This document shows positions 26,508 through 35,812 of a DNA stretch of 64,000 nucleotides, piece after piece. A program made the position numbers and the translations under genes. Under the pieces are notes generated by a model. It saw only the letters and a list, made by a program, of their open reading frames with translations, did not search any database and was not told the DNA's origin. The stretch lies in assembly GCA_016794365.1 (NCBI GenBank), contig JAEUKB010000028.1, positions 62,001 through 126,000 on the forward strand. Reading direction: 5' to 3'. This DNA is from Myxococcales bacterium (lineage in GTDB: Bacteria > Myxococcota_A > Polyangia > Palsa-1104 > JAEUJZ01). Every line of letters begins with the position of its first letter. Positions within the stretch are counted from its first letter, which is position 1.

Positions 26508-28868
26508 TTAGAACAGTCCTTGATCCTTGAGCGCTTTGAGGAACGGCTCGCTCATCGCGGAGCCGTGACGGACAAACAGCGCGGGCTGACCGAGCGGTGC
26601 AGGGATCTCAATGCGCAGACCGCCAGCAGGTGCGGCAAAGCTGCGGCCTGAAAACGCATGAATCCAGGTGCCTTCGGGTAAGTAGACCTTGGCGACTGTC
26701 ACACCGGGATCGGTAATCGGGGCTACCAGCAGATCCTCACCGAGGAGATACTCCTCGAACGACAGCTTGTAGACGTTGGGATCGCCGGGATGGTGTAGCG
26801 CCAGGTGCCGGGCCACGGGAAGTCCGGTCCGCTCGGTCTGTTCGACGAGCTGCTTGCGATAGGCGGACCACGCTTTGTAGAGCTTGGCGCAGCGCGCAAA
26901 CTGGCGGAGCGTCTCTTCGTCGCTGTCGATCTGGAAGTTGTCATCGGGTCGGTTGCCTTCGTGGGTGCGCATCACGGGGCTGAGCGCGGACAGCTCGAGC
27001 CAGCGCCAGAGCAGCTCGCGGCTGCGGGTGACACGGACGAAGGTGTTGACGATGGTGGTGTAGCCGCCTGCGTCGCTGTGGTTTAAGCCAAAGCCAGAGA
27101 CACCGCCCGAGAGCATGCCGACGATGGCGCTCTTGAGTCCGTCGTGAATGTCCCAAGTGACCAGCTGATCCCCGAGCCAAAACAGTGTCGATTGACCGGG
27201 ACTTTTGCGATAGCCAGAGCGGGTAAAAAAGACCAGCTCGGACTCGCGTCCACTCTCGGTGATGGCTTCGCGGTTGAGCCGAGCCCACTCCTCTGGATAC
27301 TGGTTGTGAAACACCCTGGCGGGCGCATCTGAGTGGAGCCGCGCGTCATACGGCAGCGCTTCGCCAAAGTCGGCCATCCAGCCGGACGAGCCAATGCCGA
27401 GCACCTCGGTGCGAATCACGTCTTTCCACCACTTGCGGGCGTCAGCGTTGGTGATGTCGAGAAGCCCCGCCGAAAAGTCGGTGTTCGGGATCATGTAAGG
27501 CTGGCCGTTCGGCTCGCTGACCAAAAAGCCGCGCTCGCGTGCTTCGGCAAACAGGTTGCGTCCAGGTCGTCCCGACGCTGCGATATCGACCAAGAACGGG
27601 TTTACGTAGGTCAGGATGCGCACGTTCTGGGCCGCAAGCTGCTTGGCCAGCGCTTCCCACTCGGGATAACGGCTGCGATCGAGCTGCCAGTTCCACCACA
27701 GCTGCTTGCCGAAGCTGGTCTTGCGCTGACCGACCCAGTCTTGCAGCCACACAGCGGAAACCGGGGCACCCGCTTGATGAAGCTTCTCGGTGAGCTGACG
27801 GACGCGCTCGGTGCCGCCTTGAATGCCAACGATGGCTCCGTCGTGGACCCAGTCGGGCAGCTTGCGCATGCGACCGGAATACTCGGTGTACTGCTGGATC
27901 AGCTCTGCCGGGGTCCGTCCATGCAGGATCCGGCCCTTCATCGTCCGAGAATAGACGCGCACTTGGATGCGGTCGGGCGTGCGCAGGTCGAAGATCTGAT
28001 ACTCGTAGTTTTCCGTGAGCAGGCTGCGGCTGTCGCTGGTGATGTAGTGAGGAACGCTGACGTAGCTGGTGTGCCACGAGCCGCCCGCGCGCGCGACCAG
28101 ATCGATGATGGTGGTCAGCGGCTGAAGGCCTCGTCCGAGCCCTTGTTCCTGCACCCAAATCGGCACGCGCCGACCCTTGAGATCGAAGTAGGTAAACTGC
28201 TCGCCGAAGCCAAAGACGTGCTCACTCGGCGGCGACGCGTAGGTCAAAAACGCGCGGTTTAAGTCGTCGTCGTCGATGCGTAGCTCGAAGCCAAGCTGAT
28301 GCTCGCTCACGGCGGAAAAGGTCAGCACATACGGTGCAGAGCCCGCTCCCGAGCAGCGCAGGGTGCCACGAAGCTGAGCCTGTCCACCGCCGGAGGTCAC
28401 TTGTTCCAGCTTCTGCGTCGCACAGCTACTGCCGGTCGCTTTGTCGGAAAAGAAGAACATGCCGCGCGACTCATCGACCTTTTCGTGGCCGTAGGTCGCA
28501 CCGACGAACGACATGCCGGGCACGCTTTCCCAGATGCGACGCTGCGGCTCGCTTTGATGGCTGACAAAGACCTGGCCGCCTTGATCCGGGGTAAAGACGA
28601 CCGAAAAGGCCCCGACGGCTATGCGCGTTTCCTTCAGCTTGCGATCGATTTCGAGGTGCCCAAGCAGCGGTGGATCGCCGAACTTGTCGTTATAGCCGGG
28701 CAGAAGCCACGCGCGCGCAACGAGCATCCCGAGAAGCAGCAGCGCACCAAAGAAGCCAACCAGCACGGGCACAATGACCCGCCGCTTGCGACGCTGCGCT
28801 CGTCCTGCTGAAAACAGCGTCGCGCGAATGCCGTGATCATCCGCTAGGGAGCGCTTCACACCGGACAT
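26508..28868 (-). CDS. Membrane-anchored GH31 glycosidase, YihQ (sulfoquinovosidase)-like
   Basis: The 786-aa protein has an N-terminal membrane helix (about 31-53) and then a GH31 enzyme that follows E. coli YihQ closely. Matches include GAIVGIQGGTERV, WLQDWVGQRKTSFGK, WWNWQLDRSRYP, the nucleophile in GWMADFGEALP (Asp500), the acid/base in LNHSDAGGYTT (Asp599), and MRTHEGNRP. These fit the sulfoquinovosidase branch better than ordinary alpha-glucosidases, but substrate is not proven. ATG 28868 with GAGGAGG upstream overlaps the end of the cyclase gene by 32 nt, so the two genes are coupled. The anchor places the enzyme on the outer face of the membrane. Confidence 0.85.
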   Translation of the reverse strand: MSGVKRSLADDHGIRATLFSAGRAQRRKRRVIVPVLVGFFGALLLLGMLVARAWLLPGYNDKFGDPPLLGHLEIDRKLKETRIAVGAFSVVFTPDQGGQVFVSHQSEPQRRIWESVPGMSFVGATYGHEKVDESRGMFFFSDKATGSSCATQKLEQVTSGGGQAQLRGTLRCSGAGSAPYVLTFSAVSEHQLGFELRIDDDDLNRAFLTYASPPSEHVFGFGEQFTYFDLKGRRVPIWVQEQGLGRGLQPLTTIIDLVARAGGSWHTSYVSVPHYITSDSRSLLTENYEYQIFDLRTPDRIQVRVYSRTMKGRILHGRTPAELIQQYTEYSGRMRKLPDWVHDGAIVGIQGGTERVRQLTEKLHQAGAPVSAVWLQDWVGQRKTSFGKQLWWNWQLDRSRYPEWEALAKQLAAQNVRILTYVNPFLVDIAASGRPGRNLFAEARERGFLVSEPNGQPYMIPNTDFSAGLLDITNADARKWWKDVIRTEVLGIGSSGWMADFGEALPYDARLHSDAPARVFHNQYPEEWARLNREAITESGRESELVFFTRSGYRKSPGQSTLFWLGDQLVTWDIHDGLKSAIVGMLSGGVSGFGLNHSDAGGYTTIVNTFVRVTRSRELLWRWLELSALSPVMRTHEGNRPDDNFQIDSDEETLRQFARCAKLYKAWSAYRKQLVEQTERTGLPVARHLALHHPGDPNVYKLSFEEYLLGEDLLVAPITDPGVTVAKVYLPEGTWIHAFSGRSFAAPAGGLRIEIPAPLGQPALFVRHGSAMSEPFLKALKDQGLF

Positions 28869-30924
28869 GACCTGCCTCCTCACGCTGAGTGTCGCGCAGC
28901 CGGGAATAGCGAGCCAGCGCCCACAGCGGGAAGTATGACTTGTACAGTCGATAGTCGAGCATTGCCGTCCCGAAGAACACACCGGCTTGGGCCTGCTGCG
29001 GAAACGATCCGTCGCCAAGCTGCGAGCGCACCAGGAACTGAATCCCACGCTCGATGGCACTGTGCTTCACCGGCAAGGTCAGAAGCAGCGCAAGCAGCGC
29101 CCAGCTGGTGTTGACGACCTGCGACTGCTCGTGCGGAACGTACTCACCCGTCAGACAGCTAGAGTAGTGCTCGCCCCAGCCACCATCGTCGCGCTGCTTG
29201 CTAAGCAGCCACACCGCCGCGCGCTGCATCACCGGATCCGTCGCCGACATGCCCGCCGCGTGCAGCGCTTCGAGCACATGGAAGATGCCGTAGGTGAAAT
29301 TGACGCCCCAAAAGCCGGGGAACGAGCCGTCGGGACGCTGGCTGTTTCGCAGCAGCGTGACCGCCGCCGCGATCGCAGTGTTCACTTGGACCAGCAGCTC
29401 CCCACCGAGCCGTGCGCCGAGCTGACTGCGTAGCGCCACCAGGCCGCGCACACACGACGACGTACACTCCAGATAGGAGCGCTCAGTCATGCAGCTTCCG
29501 TACATTTCCGACGGGTTGATGTTTTCCAAAAACGAGCCAGCGCGTCGGGCTTCGTACGAACCAAAGCCGCCGTCTTGGTTTTGCCGACGCAGGATGAAGC
29601 GCGCCGCTTGACGCAGTCGCTCGTCGGAAATCTTTGCAGCATCGGGAATCGGGCTGCCTGGCTCGTGCAGCGCGAGGAGCGCACAGACCGCTTCCGCCGT
29701 ACAGTCACTGACGGGCCAGCGATGAACTCCGTCGGAAAAACACCAGCCACCGAGGATGGGCTCGCGCTGTTCAGCAGCGTAGTCGGGCAGCTCTTGCTGC
29801 ATCTGCAAGTCACACAAGTGCTGATACGCACGCTGTAGCGACGAAGAAACCAGGCTCTGCGCCGACACGGGAAGCTCTGCCATCGCCAGTGTCGCAAAGG
29901 CCGAATCCCACGAGTTACTGCGCGCTCCGCAATAGCGAATGCCTTCTTCGGGATCCTGCCACTTCCAGGCTTCCATCCCGGCCAGGCACTTGGGCAGCTC
30001 GGGATGACTCGGGTTGTAGGCATAAATCGCCAAGCAGTTCAGCAGCCCGTTCACCGGCGACAGACCGTGGTACGCGCTCGCCTTCATCTCATAGAGAATG
30101 CGGTCCAGACAGAACGTGAGCGCGTGCTTCCGCAGCGCAGCAATCGGTCGCTTTTCGTACTGATGAAGCAGCTCGTACCCGGCTTTGAGCGGCAGGCTCG
30201 GCGCCACATAGAGATCGCTCTTGGCGACGACGTGGCGATACGCGGCAAAGTCGAGCTGCGCAAACGGTCGGTCATACAGCTCGCTGCGGAGCGCATCGCG
30301 TAGCTCGCCCAGGTCAATCTGGAACCGCTTTCCATACAGGTACGCAATGCCCATGTAGATGTAGCGGGTGTGGTTGTAGAAGCGAAACGGGTTGAGCGGC
30401 AGCCACTTTGGCGTGACAAACAGCTCGGGCGGAAACGGATTGACGCCGTCCCAGCCGTACAGCCCGCACATCGCCAGCCAGAACTTGCCCCAGTGCGGAA
30501 TCCCGAGCACTCCGTCCGGCTGTTTCAGAAGCCACTTGCGCGCGTCCTGACACAGCGGATCCTGCGGCGACACCCCGAGCACACGCAGCGCGACGTAGGC
30601 CAGCGCGGTGAAATAGACGTAGCCACTCGACTCTCCGTGCATGCCCCACGCGCCGTCTGAAGTTCGCGTGACACGGTAGTGCTGGATCATCTGCTCCGCG
30701 TCGGCGGGAGAGATCGCTTGGCCACAGCCGCGCTGCACCAAGATGTACTGCGACAGGATCATCGTGTTCCAGACCATCTCGCCTTCCCAGCCGCCGTCGA
30801 ACTTTTGCAAGCTGGTCAGGTGGAAGATGGCACCCTGAAGCGACGAAGACAAAGGCGGCACTGCGGGCGAAAACACCGACGGATGCGGCTCGTTTGACGA
30901 GGAAGAAATCGAATGGATGGTCAT
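28837..30924 (-). CDS. Oxidosqualene cyclase-type triterpene (sterol) cyclase
   Basis: The 695-aa protein has the QW repeats of triterpene cyclases (DGGW, DGAWG, DGGFGSYE, DGGWGE) and the overall order of the squalene/oxidosqualene cyclase family. The catalytic motif is VSDCTAE with Asp407, the oxidosqualene form, not the DxDDTA of squalene-hopene cyclase. YLECTSS (Cys487) and YNHTRYIY (His185) match the positions of human lanosterol synthase Cys533 and His232. Val405 is the lanosterol-type residue where cycloartenol synthases have Ile. An Arg follows His401 (HRWPV) where HGWP is usual. No squalene epoxidase is in the window. The end overlaps the GH31 gene. Confidence 0.88.
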   Translation of the reverse strand: MTIHSISSSSNEPHPSVFSPAVPPLSSSLQGAIFHLTSLQKFDGGWEGEMVWNTMILSQYILVQRGCGQAISPADAEQMIQHYRVTRTSDGAWGMHGESSGYVYFTALAYVALRVLGVSPQDPLCQDARKWLLKQPDGVLGIPHWGKFWLAMCGLYGWDGVNPFPPELFVTPKWLPLNPFRFYNHTRYIYMGIAYLYGKRFQIDLGELRDALRSELYDRPFAQLDFAAYRHVVAKSDLYVAPSLPLKAGYELLHQYEKRPIAALRKHALTFCLDRILYEMKASAYHGLSPVNGLLNCLAIYAYNPSHPELPKCLAGMEAWKWQDPEEGIRYCGARSNSWDSAFATLAMAELPVSAQSLVSSSLQRAYQHLCDLQMQQELPDYAAEQREPILGGWCFSDGVHRWPVSDCTAEAVCALLALHEPGSPIPDAAKISDERLRQAARFILRRQNQDGGFGSYEARRAGSFLENINPSEMYGSCMTERSYLECTSSCVRGLVALRSQLGARLGGELLVQVNTAIAAAVTLLRNSQRPDGSFPGFWGVNFTYGIFHVLEALHAAGMSATDPVMQRAAVWLLSKQRDDGGWGEHYSSCLTGEYVPHEQSQVVNTSWALLALLLTLPVKHSAIERGIQFLVRSQLGDGSFPQQAQAGVFFGTAMLDYRLYKSYFPLWALARYSRLRDTQREEAGHVRCEALPSG

Positions 30925-31105
30925 GAGGCTGCTACTACGATGCCAGATGACGACGCCGGAAGCCCAGCGGGAAGATAAAAACCGGCCTCACAAGCCCTTC
31001 GTCGAGCTTCCGTCACTGATTTTTTTGCAACAATCGCGGCAAGCGGACGCTGTTCCGAGGAATTAGGCTTGGCGTCGCTGTCAGCTTTGCGGTACGGAAG
31101 CGGCA

Positions 31106-34033
31106 ATGTGCAAAGTGGATCGGCATCGAACCGCTGGGACGCTGGCGCTCCTTCTGAGCGTTTCGTGCGCGCATCCCAGCCTGGCACCGCAGCCGCGCGC
31201 CCAGGTGGTCACCAAAGAGCCAGCGCAGCAGGCCGTGCAGGTTCCGCAGCGCATTCAGCTTTCGCAAGCCGCGCAGGTTGCCCAGGTCGCGCAGCAGAGC
31301 CCGCAGGCTACGCCTGAACCGCCGTGGAAGCAGCTTCCCAGCGGAGCACGGCTTCAGCTGCTGCCCGATCGACTGGTGGCCACAGTGGCGGTTCAGCTCT
31401 GGGTGCGTGGTGGCGTGGCGAGCGAACCGGACGGAGCGCTCGGGCTGTCACACCTGAGTGAGCGACTGCTGCTGCACGAGCTGGCCGCCAAGGCCTGTCA
31501 GAGCGTGCGCACAGTGGGCGGCGAGGTGAGCAGCTATACGACGCTCGACCACACGGTGTTTCAGCTGGTGGTGCCCAAAGGAAAGCAAGAGCTGGCGCTC
31601 GAGGTGCTGCGCGCGCTGGTCTTTCCGCGCGGGCTGGATGAAGCGATGCTCCTTCGGCAGCGAGAACAAGCCCTACAGGAAATGCAGCGCAGCGGACTCG
31701 GCGCTCGCTCGCTGGCGGTCGAAAAGCTGCGGGCGCTTTCGTTTCCTCGCCATCCGTACGGACGACCGCTGCTGGGACAGAAAGAACAGCTGCTGGCGCT
31801 TTCGCTGCGTGAGATCGAGTCGTTCGTCGCGCACAGCCTGCGGCCCGAGCAGCTTACGGTGGTGGTGAGCGGTGCGGTGAGCGATGCCCTTCTGAAGCCG
31901 CTCGCGACGCTACTGGCTTCGCTGCCCCGGCGCGAAGGATCCGAGCGTCCGCTTCCCGAGCCAACCTGGCTGGCCAAGCCGCAGGTGTTGGTGGCGTCGC
32001 ACGAAGATCCGACGAGCCAAGCGGTGGTTGCGGTGGCGCTGCCCGGAACGTCGGCGCGAAGTGGCGATGTCGCGGCGCTCGATCTGTGGGCAGAGCTATT
32101 GCGGAGCAGCCTGCGTCTGCGTGTGCTCGGAGGTCGTCCCGGCGGAGACGTAGCGGCGCTGAGCTTTGCGGGACAGCAGCCGGGGCTCTTGCTTTTGGAA
32201 GCGACGGTCGCACCGAGTCAAGTGGAAGAGACGACGCAGAAGCTGCTCGGCGAGCTGCTGCGCCTTATGCAGCGTCCGATCGATCCGGGTGAGCTGTCAC
32301 GGGCCAAGCTGCGGCTGCTCGGTGCCGAGGCGCGAAGGCAAGACCTGCCCAGCGCACGGGCGCAGCGAGCGGGCTTTTTGGCGTCGCTGGGACTTCCCGA
32401 AGATCGCTACGAACAGACGGTCAAAGAGCTGGGTGAAGCCGCGCTGCGCAAGACGATGGGACGATATCTGCGACGAGAAGCGCTGTCGGTGCTCTGGCTG
32501 TTGCCGCGCAGTCACGCGCCCAAGGAAGAGTCGGCGCAGCTTGAGCGCAGTCGTCAGCGTCTGCTCAGTCAGCTTCAGCAGGCCGTCCCGGTGAGTGCGC
32601 CCGCATCGAGTGAGCCGCAGCTTGGCCACGACGGTGTCTTTCGTCATCAAGTGCCGGGCGGACCGCTGGTGCTGCTCGTGCCAGATCACAATGTCAAGGT
32701 CGTGGCAGCGGCGGCGAGCTGGCCGGGTGGGCTGCGGCTCGAAGACGAACAGACGGCAGGAAGCCATGCGCTGTGGGCTCGACTGTGGCAGCACACGCCG
32801 CGTGTCCGGGGCGGAGCGGCGCTCGGGGAAGCGCTGCTTCAGCTTCGCGGATCGACGCGCACGAAGCTGGACCTGGATGCCTTTACCGTCGCGGCAGAGT
32901 GGCCCAGCCTGGCGCAAGATGAAGCCTTGCCGCTGTTTCTGGACGGGCTGCTCTGGAGCGATCCATCGGAAGTCGAGCTAGAGAGAGAGCGTCGTCAGCT
33001 CGTGGCCGAAGTGCGCAGCCAAGACGAAGGGATTCAGCCGTCGCTGCGTGGACTCAAGTCGCAGCTCTTTGGCAGTCATCCCTACAAGCTAGAGCCGTCG
33101 CTTCAGTCGCTGTCGGGGCTGTCTCGCAAGCGCCTACAAGAGCTATGGCGGCGTGCGTATTCCCCGTCGCAGATGACGCTAGCGATCGTCGGTGACATCG
33201 AACCAAGTCAAGTGCTCGCGGTGATCGAGTCGCGGCTGCCGCAGAGCGGACACAGCACGACGCACACCACACCGCCTCTGCCGACGATGGAAACGCCCAA
33301 GCAGCTGCTGTCGTATCACGGCAAAGATCAGGCCGTGCTGGCCGTCGGATTTCGCGTGCCCAGCCTGCGCTCACCGGATCAAGCGGCGCTGGATCTGCTG
33401 TCTGAAGTGCTGATCGGCGACGGAGGCCGACTGACCCGTGAGCTGATCGATCGACGCGGGCTTTTGCTGAAGCTGGAAGGCAAGCTGCTGCGCGGTCTGT
33501 CGGGCGGTGCGCTGTATGCCTGGGCAGTGACCACACCGACGAGCTTGGACTCTGCGGAAGCGAGCCTGCGCGACGAGCTGCGACGAGTCATTGATCATCC
33601 GCTCAACACCGAGGAGCTGGAGACGGCCAAGCTGCGCATTGTAGGTCGAGCCGCGATTCAAAGACAGCGACGAGACGAGCTGGCGCTAGAGCTGGCGCAG
33701 CGCACTGCCCTGGGTCTGCCGAGCAGCGACGAATACGAGCAGCAGCTTCTATCGCTGAACGCTGGACAAGTTCAGGATGTAGCCAAGCGATATCTCGACG
33801 AGCAGCACGCGATCCTGCAAGCGGTCTTGCCACAGACGCTGCTCGCGGTAAAGCACAGCGACGGTGTAGACAAGCAGCCCAAGCTCGTCGCCAAGCTGAC
33901 GGCCAAGCCGACCAGCAAGTCCAGCGCAGCGTCCAGCAGCAAGTCAGCCAACCAGCGCAGCGTCAGCAAAAGCGCGCACAGCAAAACATCAAGCCTAGGG
34001 ACGACTGCGCGGAACCAGCGAAGCCGACGGTGA
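31106..34033 (+). CDS. M16-family zinc-peptidase homologue lacking the HxxEH motif (predicted inactive lipoprotein)
   Basis: The 975-aa protein has a lipoprotein-like signal (LLLSVSC, Cys21) and a Gln/Ala-rich linker, then two M16 modules (about 75-470 and 510-900). In the first, the inverted zinc motif reads HLSER (116-120), so the second His ligand is Arg; LGLSHLSERLLLHEL and VGGEVSSYTTLDHTVF otherwise match active M16 enzymes. The second module has no HxxEH. It should bind peptide or a partner without cleaving, like the inactive subunits of PqqF/POTRA-linked M16 pairs. The tail is Lys/Ser-rich. It is divergent from the cyclase gene and convergent with the next, overlapping it by 39 nt. Confidence 0.82.
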   Translation: MCKVDRHRTAGTLALLLSVSCAHPSLAPQPRAQVVTKEPAQQAVQVPQRIQLSQAAQVAQVAQQSPQATPEPPWKQLPSGARLQLLPDRLVATVAVQLWVRGGVASEPDGALGLSHLSERLLLHELAAKACQSVRTVGGEVSSYTTLDHTVFQLVVPKGKQELALEVLRALVFPRGLDEAMLLRQREQALQEMQRSGLGARSLAVEKLRALSFPRHPYGRPLLGQKEQLLALSLREIESFVAHSLRPEQLTVVVSGAVSDALLKPLATLLASLPRREGSERPLPEPTWLAKPQVLVASHEDPTSQAVVAVALPGTSARSGDVAALDLWAELLRSSLRLRVLGGRPGGDVAALSFAGQQPGLLLLEATVAPSQVEETTQKLLGELLRLMQRPIDPGELSRAKLRLLGAEARRQDLPSARAQRAGFLASLGLPEDRYEQTVKELGEAALRKTMGRYLRREALSVLWLLPRSHAPKEESAQLERSRQRLLSQLQQAVPVSAPASSEPQLGHDGVFRHQVPGGPLVLLVPDHNVKVVAAAASWPGGLRLEDEQTAGSHALWARLWQHTPRVRGGAALGEALLQLRGSTRTKLDLDAFTVAAEWPSLAQDEALPLFLDGLLWSDPSEVELERERRQLVAEVRSQDEGIQPSLRGLKSQLFGSHPYKLEPSLQSLSGLSRKRLQELWRRAYSPSQMTLAIVGDIEPSQVLAVIESRLPQSGHSTTHTTPPLPTMETPKQLLSYHGKDQAVLAVGFRVPSLRSPDQAALDLLSEVLIGDGGRLTRELIDRRGLLLKLEGKLLRGLSGGALYAWAVTTPTSLDSAEASLRDELRRVIDHPLNTEELETAKLRIVGRAAIQRQRRDELALELAQRTALGLPSSDEYEQQLLSLNAGQVQDVAKRYLDEQHAILQAVLPQTLLAVKHSDGVDKQPKLVAKLTAKPTSKSSAASSSKSANQRSVSKSAHSKTSSLGTTARNQRSRR

Positions 34034-35800
34034 GCTATCGGGCAGAAGCAGCTGAAGCCGACCTTTGCTATCGGTAAACGCTTCGGCGCGCACCTTGGCC
34101 ACCTGCGAGCAGGGCAGATCCTCGGTGCAGGCCAGTCCGAAGCGCGGCGACGTGTTCGGTAGTTCCAGCACGCGCACCTTCACCTGCGGAGCGGGCAGCG
34201 CCGTCGGACCCACGACCCACAGCTTGGCCAGCGCCATCCGAGGCAGCTTGACCTCACCCAGATCGATGTCGGCGTCGGTGATGCGCTGATTGTCGAGCGA
34301 TGTTCGCGGTCCCGTCCCAAGCTGCGGGATCAGATCCAAGTCGTAGTCGCCCGGATCGAGCCGCAGCACAAAGCGTCCATCGCTGTCCGTCACGGTCTGT
34401 GGCTGCATTGGCTCCGGTGCGCTATCAAGAAGGCTCGTCGCAGAGACTGTCTTGGCGATCGGCTGAGCGACGACTTGTGCGCCGGACATTGGCTCTCCGA
34501 ACGCGGACAGGAGCCGTCCAATCAGCCGAGGCCGCGACGGCAGCGTAATCGCAGCCAGCAGTCCTTCACTCGGGCCAATCTGAAGCTCACGCGACGCGGA
34601 TGCATACGGCGTGTGCGGTGGGCTGGCGACGGAGATATGATAGGTCAGGTTGCCTCCGACCGTCGGTGCGGGCACCAGCATCAGCCGAGCAATTCCTTGG
34701 GCATCGGTGTCCGCCTGCGCGGTGTAGCTGACCCGAACGCCCGCTGGCGTCGAAGCGTCCTCGAGATGAACCTGCGCCACCACACGCGCTGCCGCGACCT
34801 CTTGGGTGGCACCGCTTGGACCCAGGCCTCGCACCGGCAGCATGAACGGAACGGGCGTGCGCTGAGACGGAAGGACGAAGTTTTGAACCTTTTCGGTTCC
34901 CGCCATCGGCGGCGGAATCAACGCTTCGAGAGAAGGCAAGCCGCTTGTCGTCGGACCCGGACGCACCACCACGCGCAGCAGCGCCTTCGGGTTCTTGGCA
35001 AGCTGCGGATCGAGCACCACGCGATAGGTTCCGCCCGTCGATCCACCGGAGCCAAGGCTGATCGCTGACGACGAGACAAGCTGATTGTTTTCGTCGTAGA
35101 CCTGCACCGACATGCCACCGACGCCTTCACCGAGCGGGTTTTGGATGCGACCCGAGATCGCGGCAAGCTGCGAGAGCGCCCGCAGCTGAATCGGTAGCTC
35201 TAAGTCACCACCGACGGGATGTTCCAGCCACATCGGCGGATAGGTGCTGGCTTGGCTCGCGTCGTCGAAGCCGATCCACACGCGATACAGCTGCTTATCG
35301 GGCTGCGCGGGCATCGGAACCCGCAGCGAGTAGGTTCCCGCCACCTTTTCCGCCGTCTGCGTATCGAAGCGATAGTCGTTCTGGCCGGGAATCGCGCTCG
35401 GCAGCGTCGCTTGAACCCGGGCCCGCACGAGCGCTCGGTTGTCCGCCGTCTGCACAAGTCCCGACAAAAGCGCTGCTGCCCGAAAGCGCAGCGACGCTGA
35501 TCCGGTTCCGTCAAAGCTCAGAAGCTGGCCTTCTTGCGGGGTCAGCACCCAGTGTGGATCGCTGCCCGCTTTGTCGCCCGCATCAGTGGGCCAGAGCTGA
35601 ATCGCCCACCACGTCGAGCTACGCGCCGGCGGACAGTAGTTGTCACCGCTGCACGCAATCGGCAGCGCGATCGCTTCTTCTCCGCAGCCCGCAAGCTGGA
35701 GCGCGATCGACAGCGCCAGCCCAAGCCGCCAGAGCTTCCGCAAGCGATCAGGACGCGGAACGCCACTTGGCCTCGGTAAAGGGTTTATAAGCTGAAGCAT
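33995..35800 (-). CDS. Lipoprotein with carboxypeptidase-regulatory-like beta-sandwich repeats
   Basis: The 601-aa product has a basic leader, lipobox LAGC near residue 39, and a beta-rich body. Repeated turns such as AISGRIQNPLGEGVGGMSVQVYD, RLIGRLLSAFGEPMSGAQVVA and TDSDGRFVLRLDPGDYDLDL are typical of CarboxypepD_reg-like domains. It is probably displayed at the outer membrane. It begins 12 nt behind the stop of a small lipoprotein gene on the same strand, suggesting an operon. The 3' ends of this gene and the M16 homologue overlap by 39 nt. No catalytic residues are seen. Confidence 0.75.
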   Translation of the reverse strand: MLQLINPLPRPSGVPRPDRLRKLWRLGLALSIALQLAGCGEEAIALPIACSGDNYCPPARSSTWWAIQLWPTDAGDKAGSDPHWVLTPQEGQLLSFDGTGSASLRFRAAALLSGLVQTADNRALVRARVQATLPSAIPGQNDYRFDTQTAEKVAGTYSLRVPMPAQPDKQLYRVWIGFDDASQASTYPPMWLEHPVGGDLELPIQLRALSQLAAISGRIQNPLGEGVGGMSVQVYDENNQLVSSSAISLGSGGSTGGTYRVVLDPQLAKNPKALLRVVVRPGPTTSGLPSLEALIPPPMAGTEKVQNFVLPSQRTPVPFMLPVRGLGPSGATQEVAAARVVAQVHLEDASTPAGVRVSYTAQADTDAQGIARLMLVPAPTVGGNLTYHISVASPPHTPYASASRELQIGPSEGLLAAITLPSRPRLIGRLLSAFGEPMSGAQVVAQPIAKTVSATSLLDSAPEPMQPQTVTDSDGRFVLRLDPGDYDLDLIPQLGTGPRTSLDNQRITDADIDLGEVKLPRMALAKLWVVGPTALPAPQVKVRVLELPNTSPRFGLACTEDLPCSQVAKVRAEAFTDSKGRLQLLLPDSSPSASLVPRSRP

Positions 35801-35812
35801 AAGTAAGAACCT

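Noticed and set aside
28837..30924. Squalene-hopene cyclase
   Set aside because: The motif is SDCTAE instead of DxDDTA, and the surrounding blocks fit oxidosqualene cyclases better.
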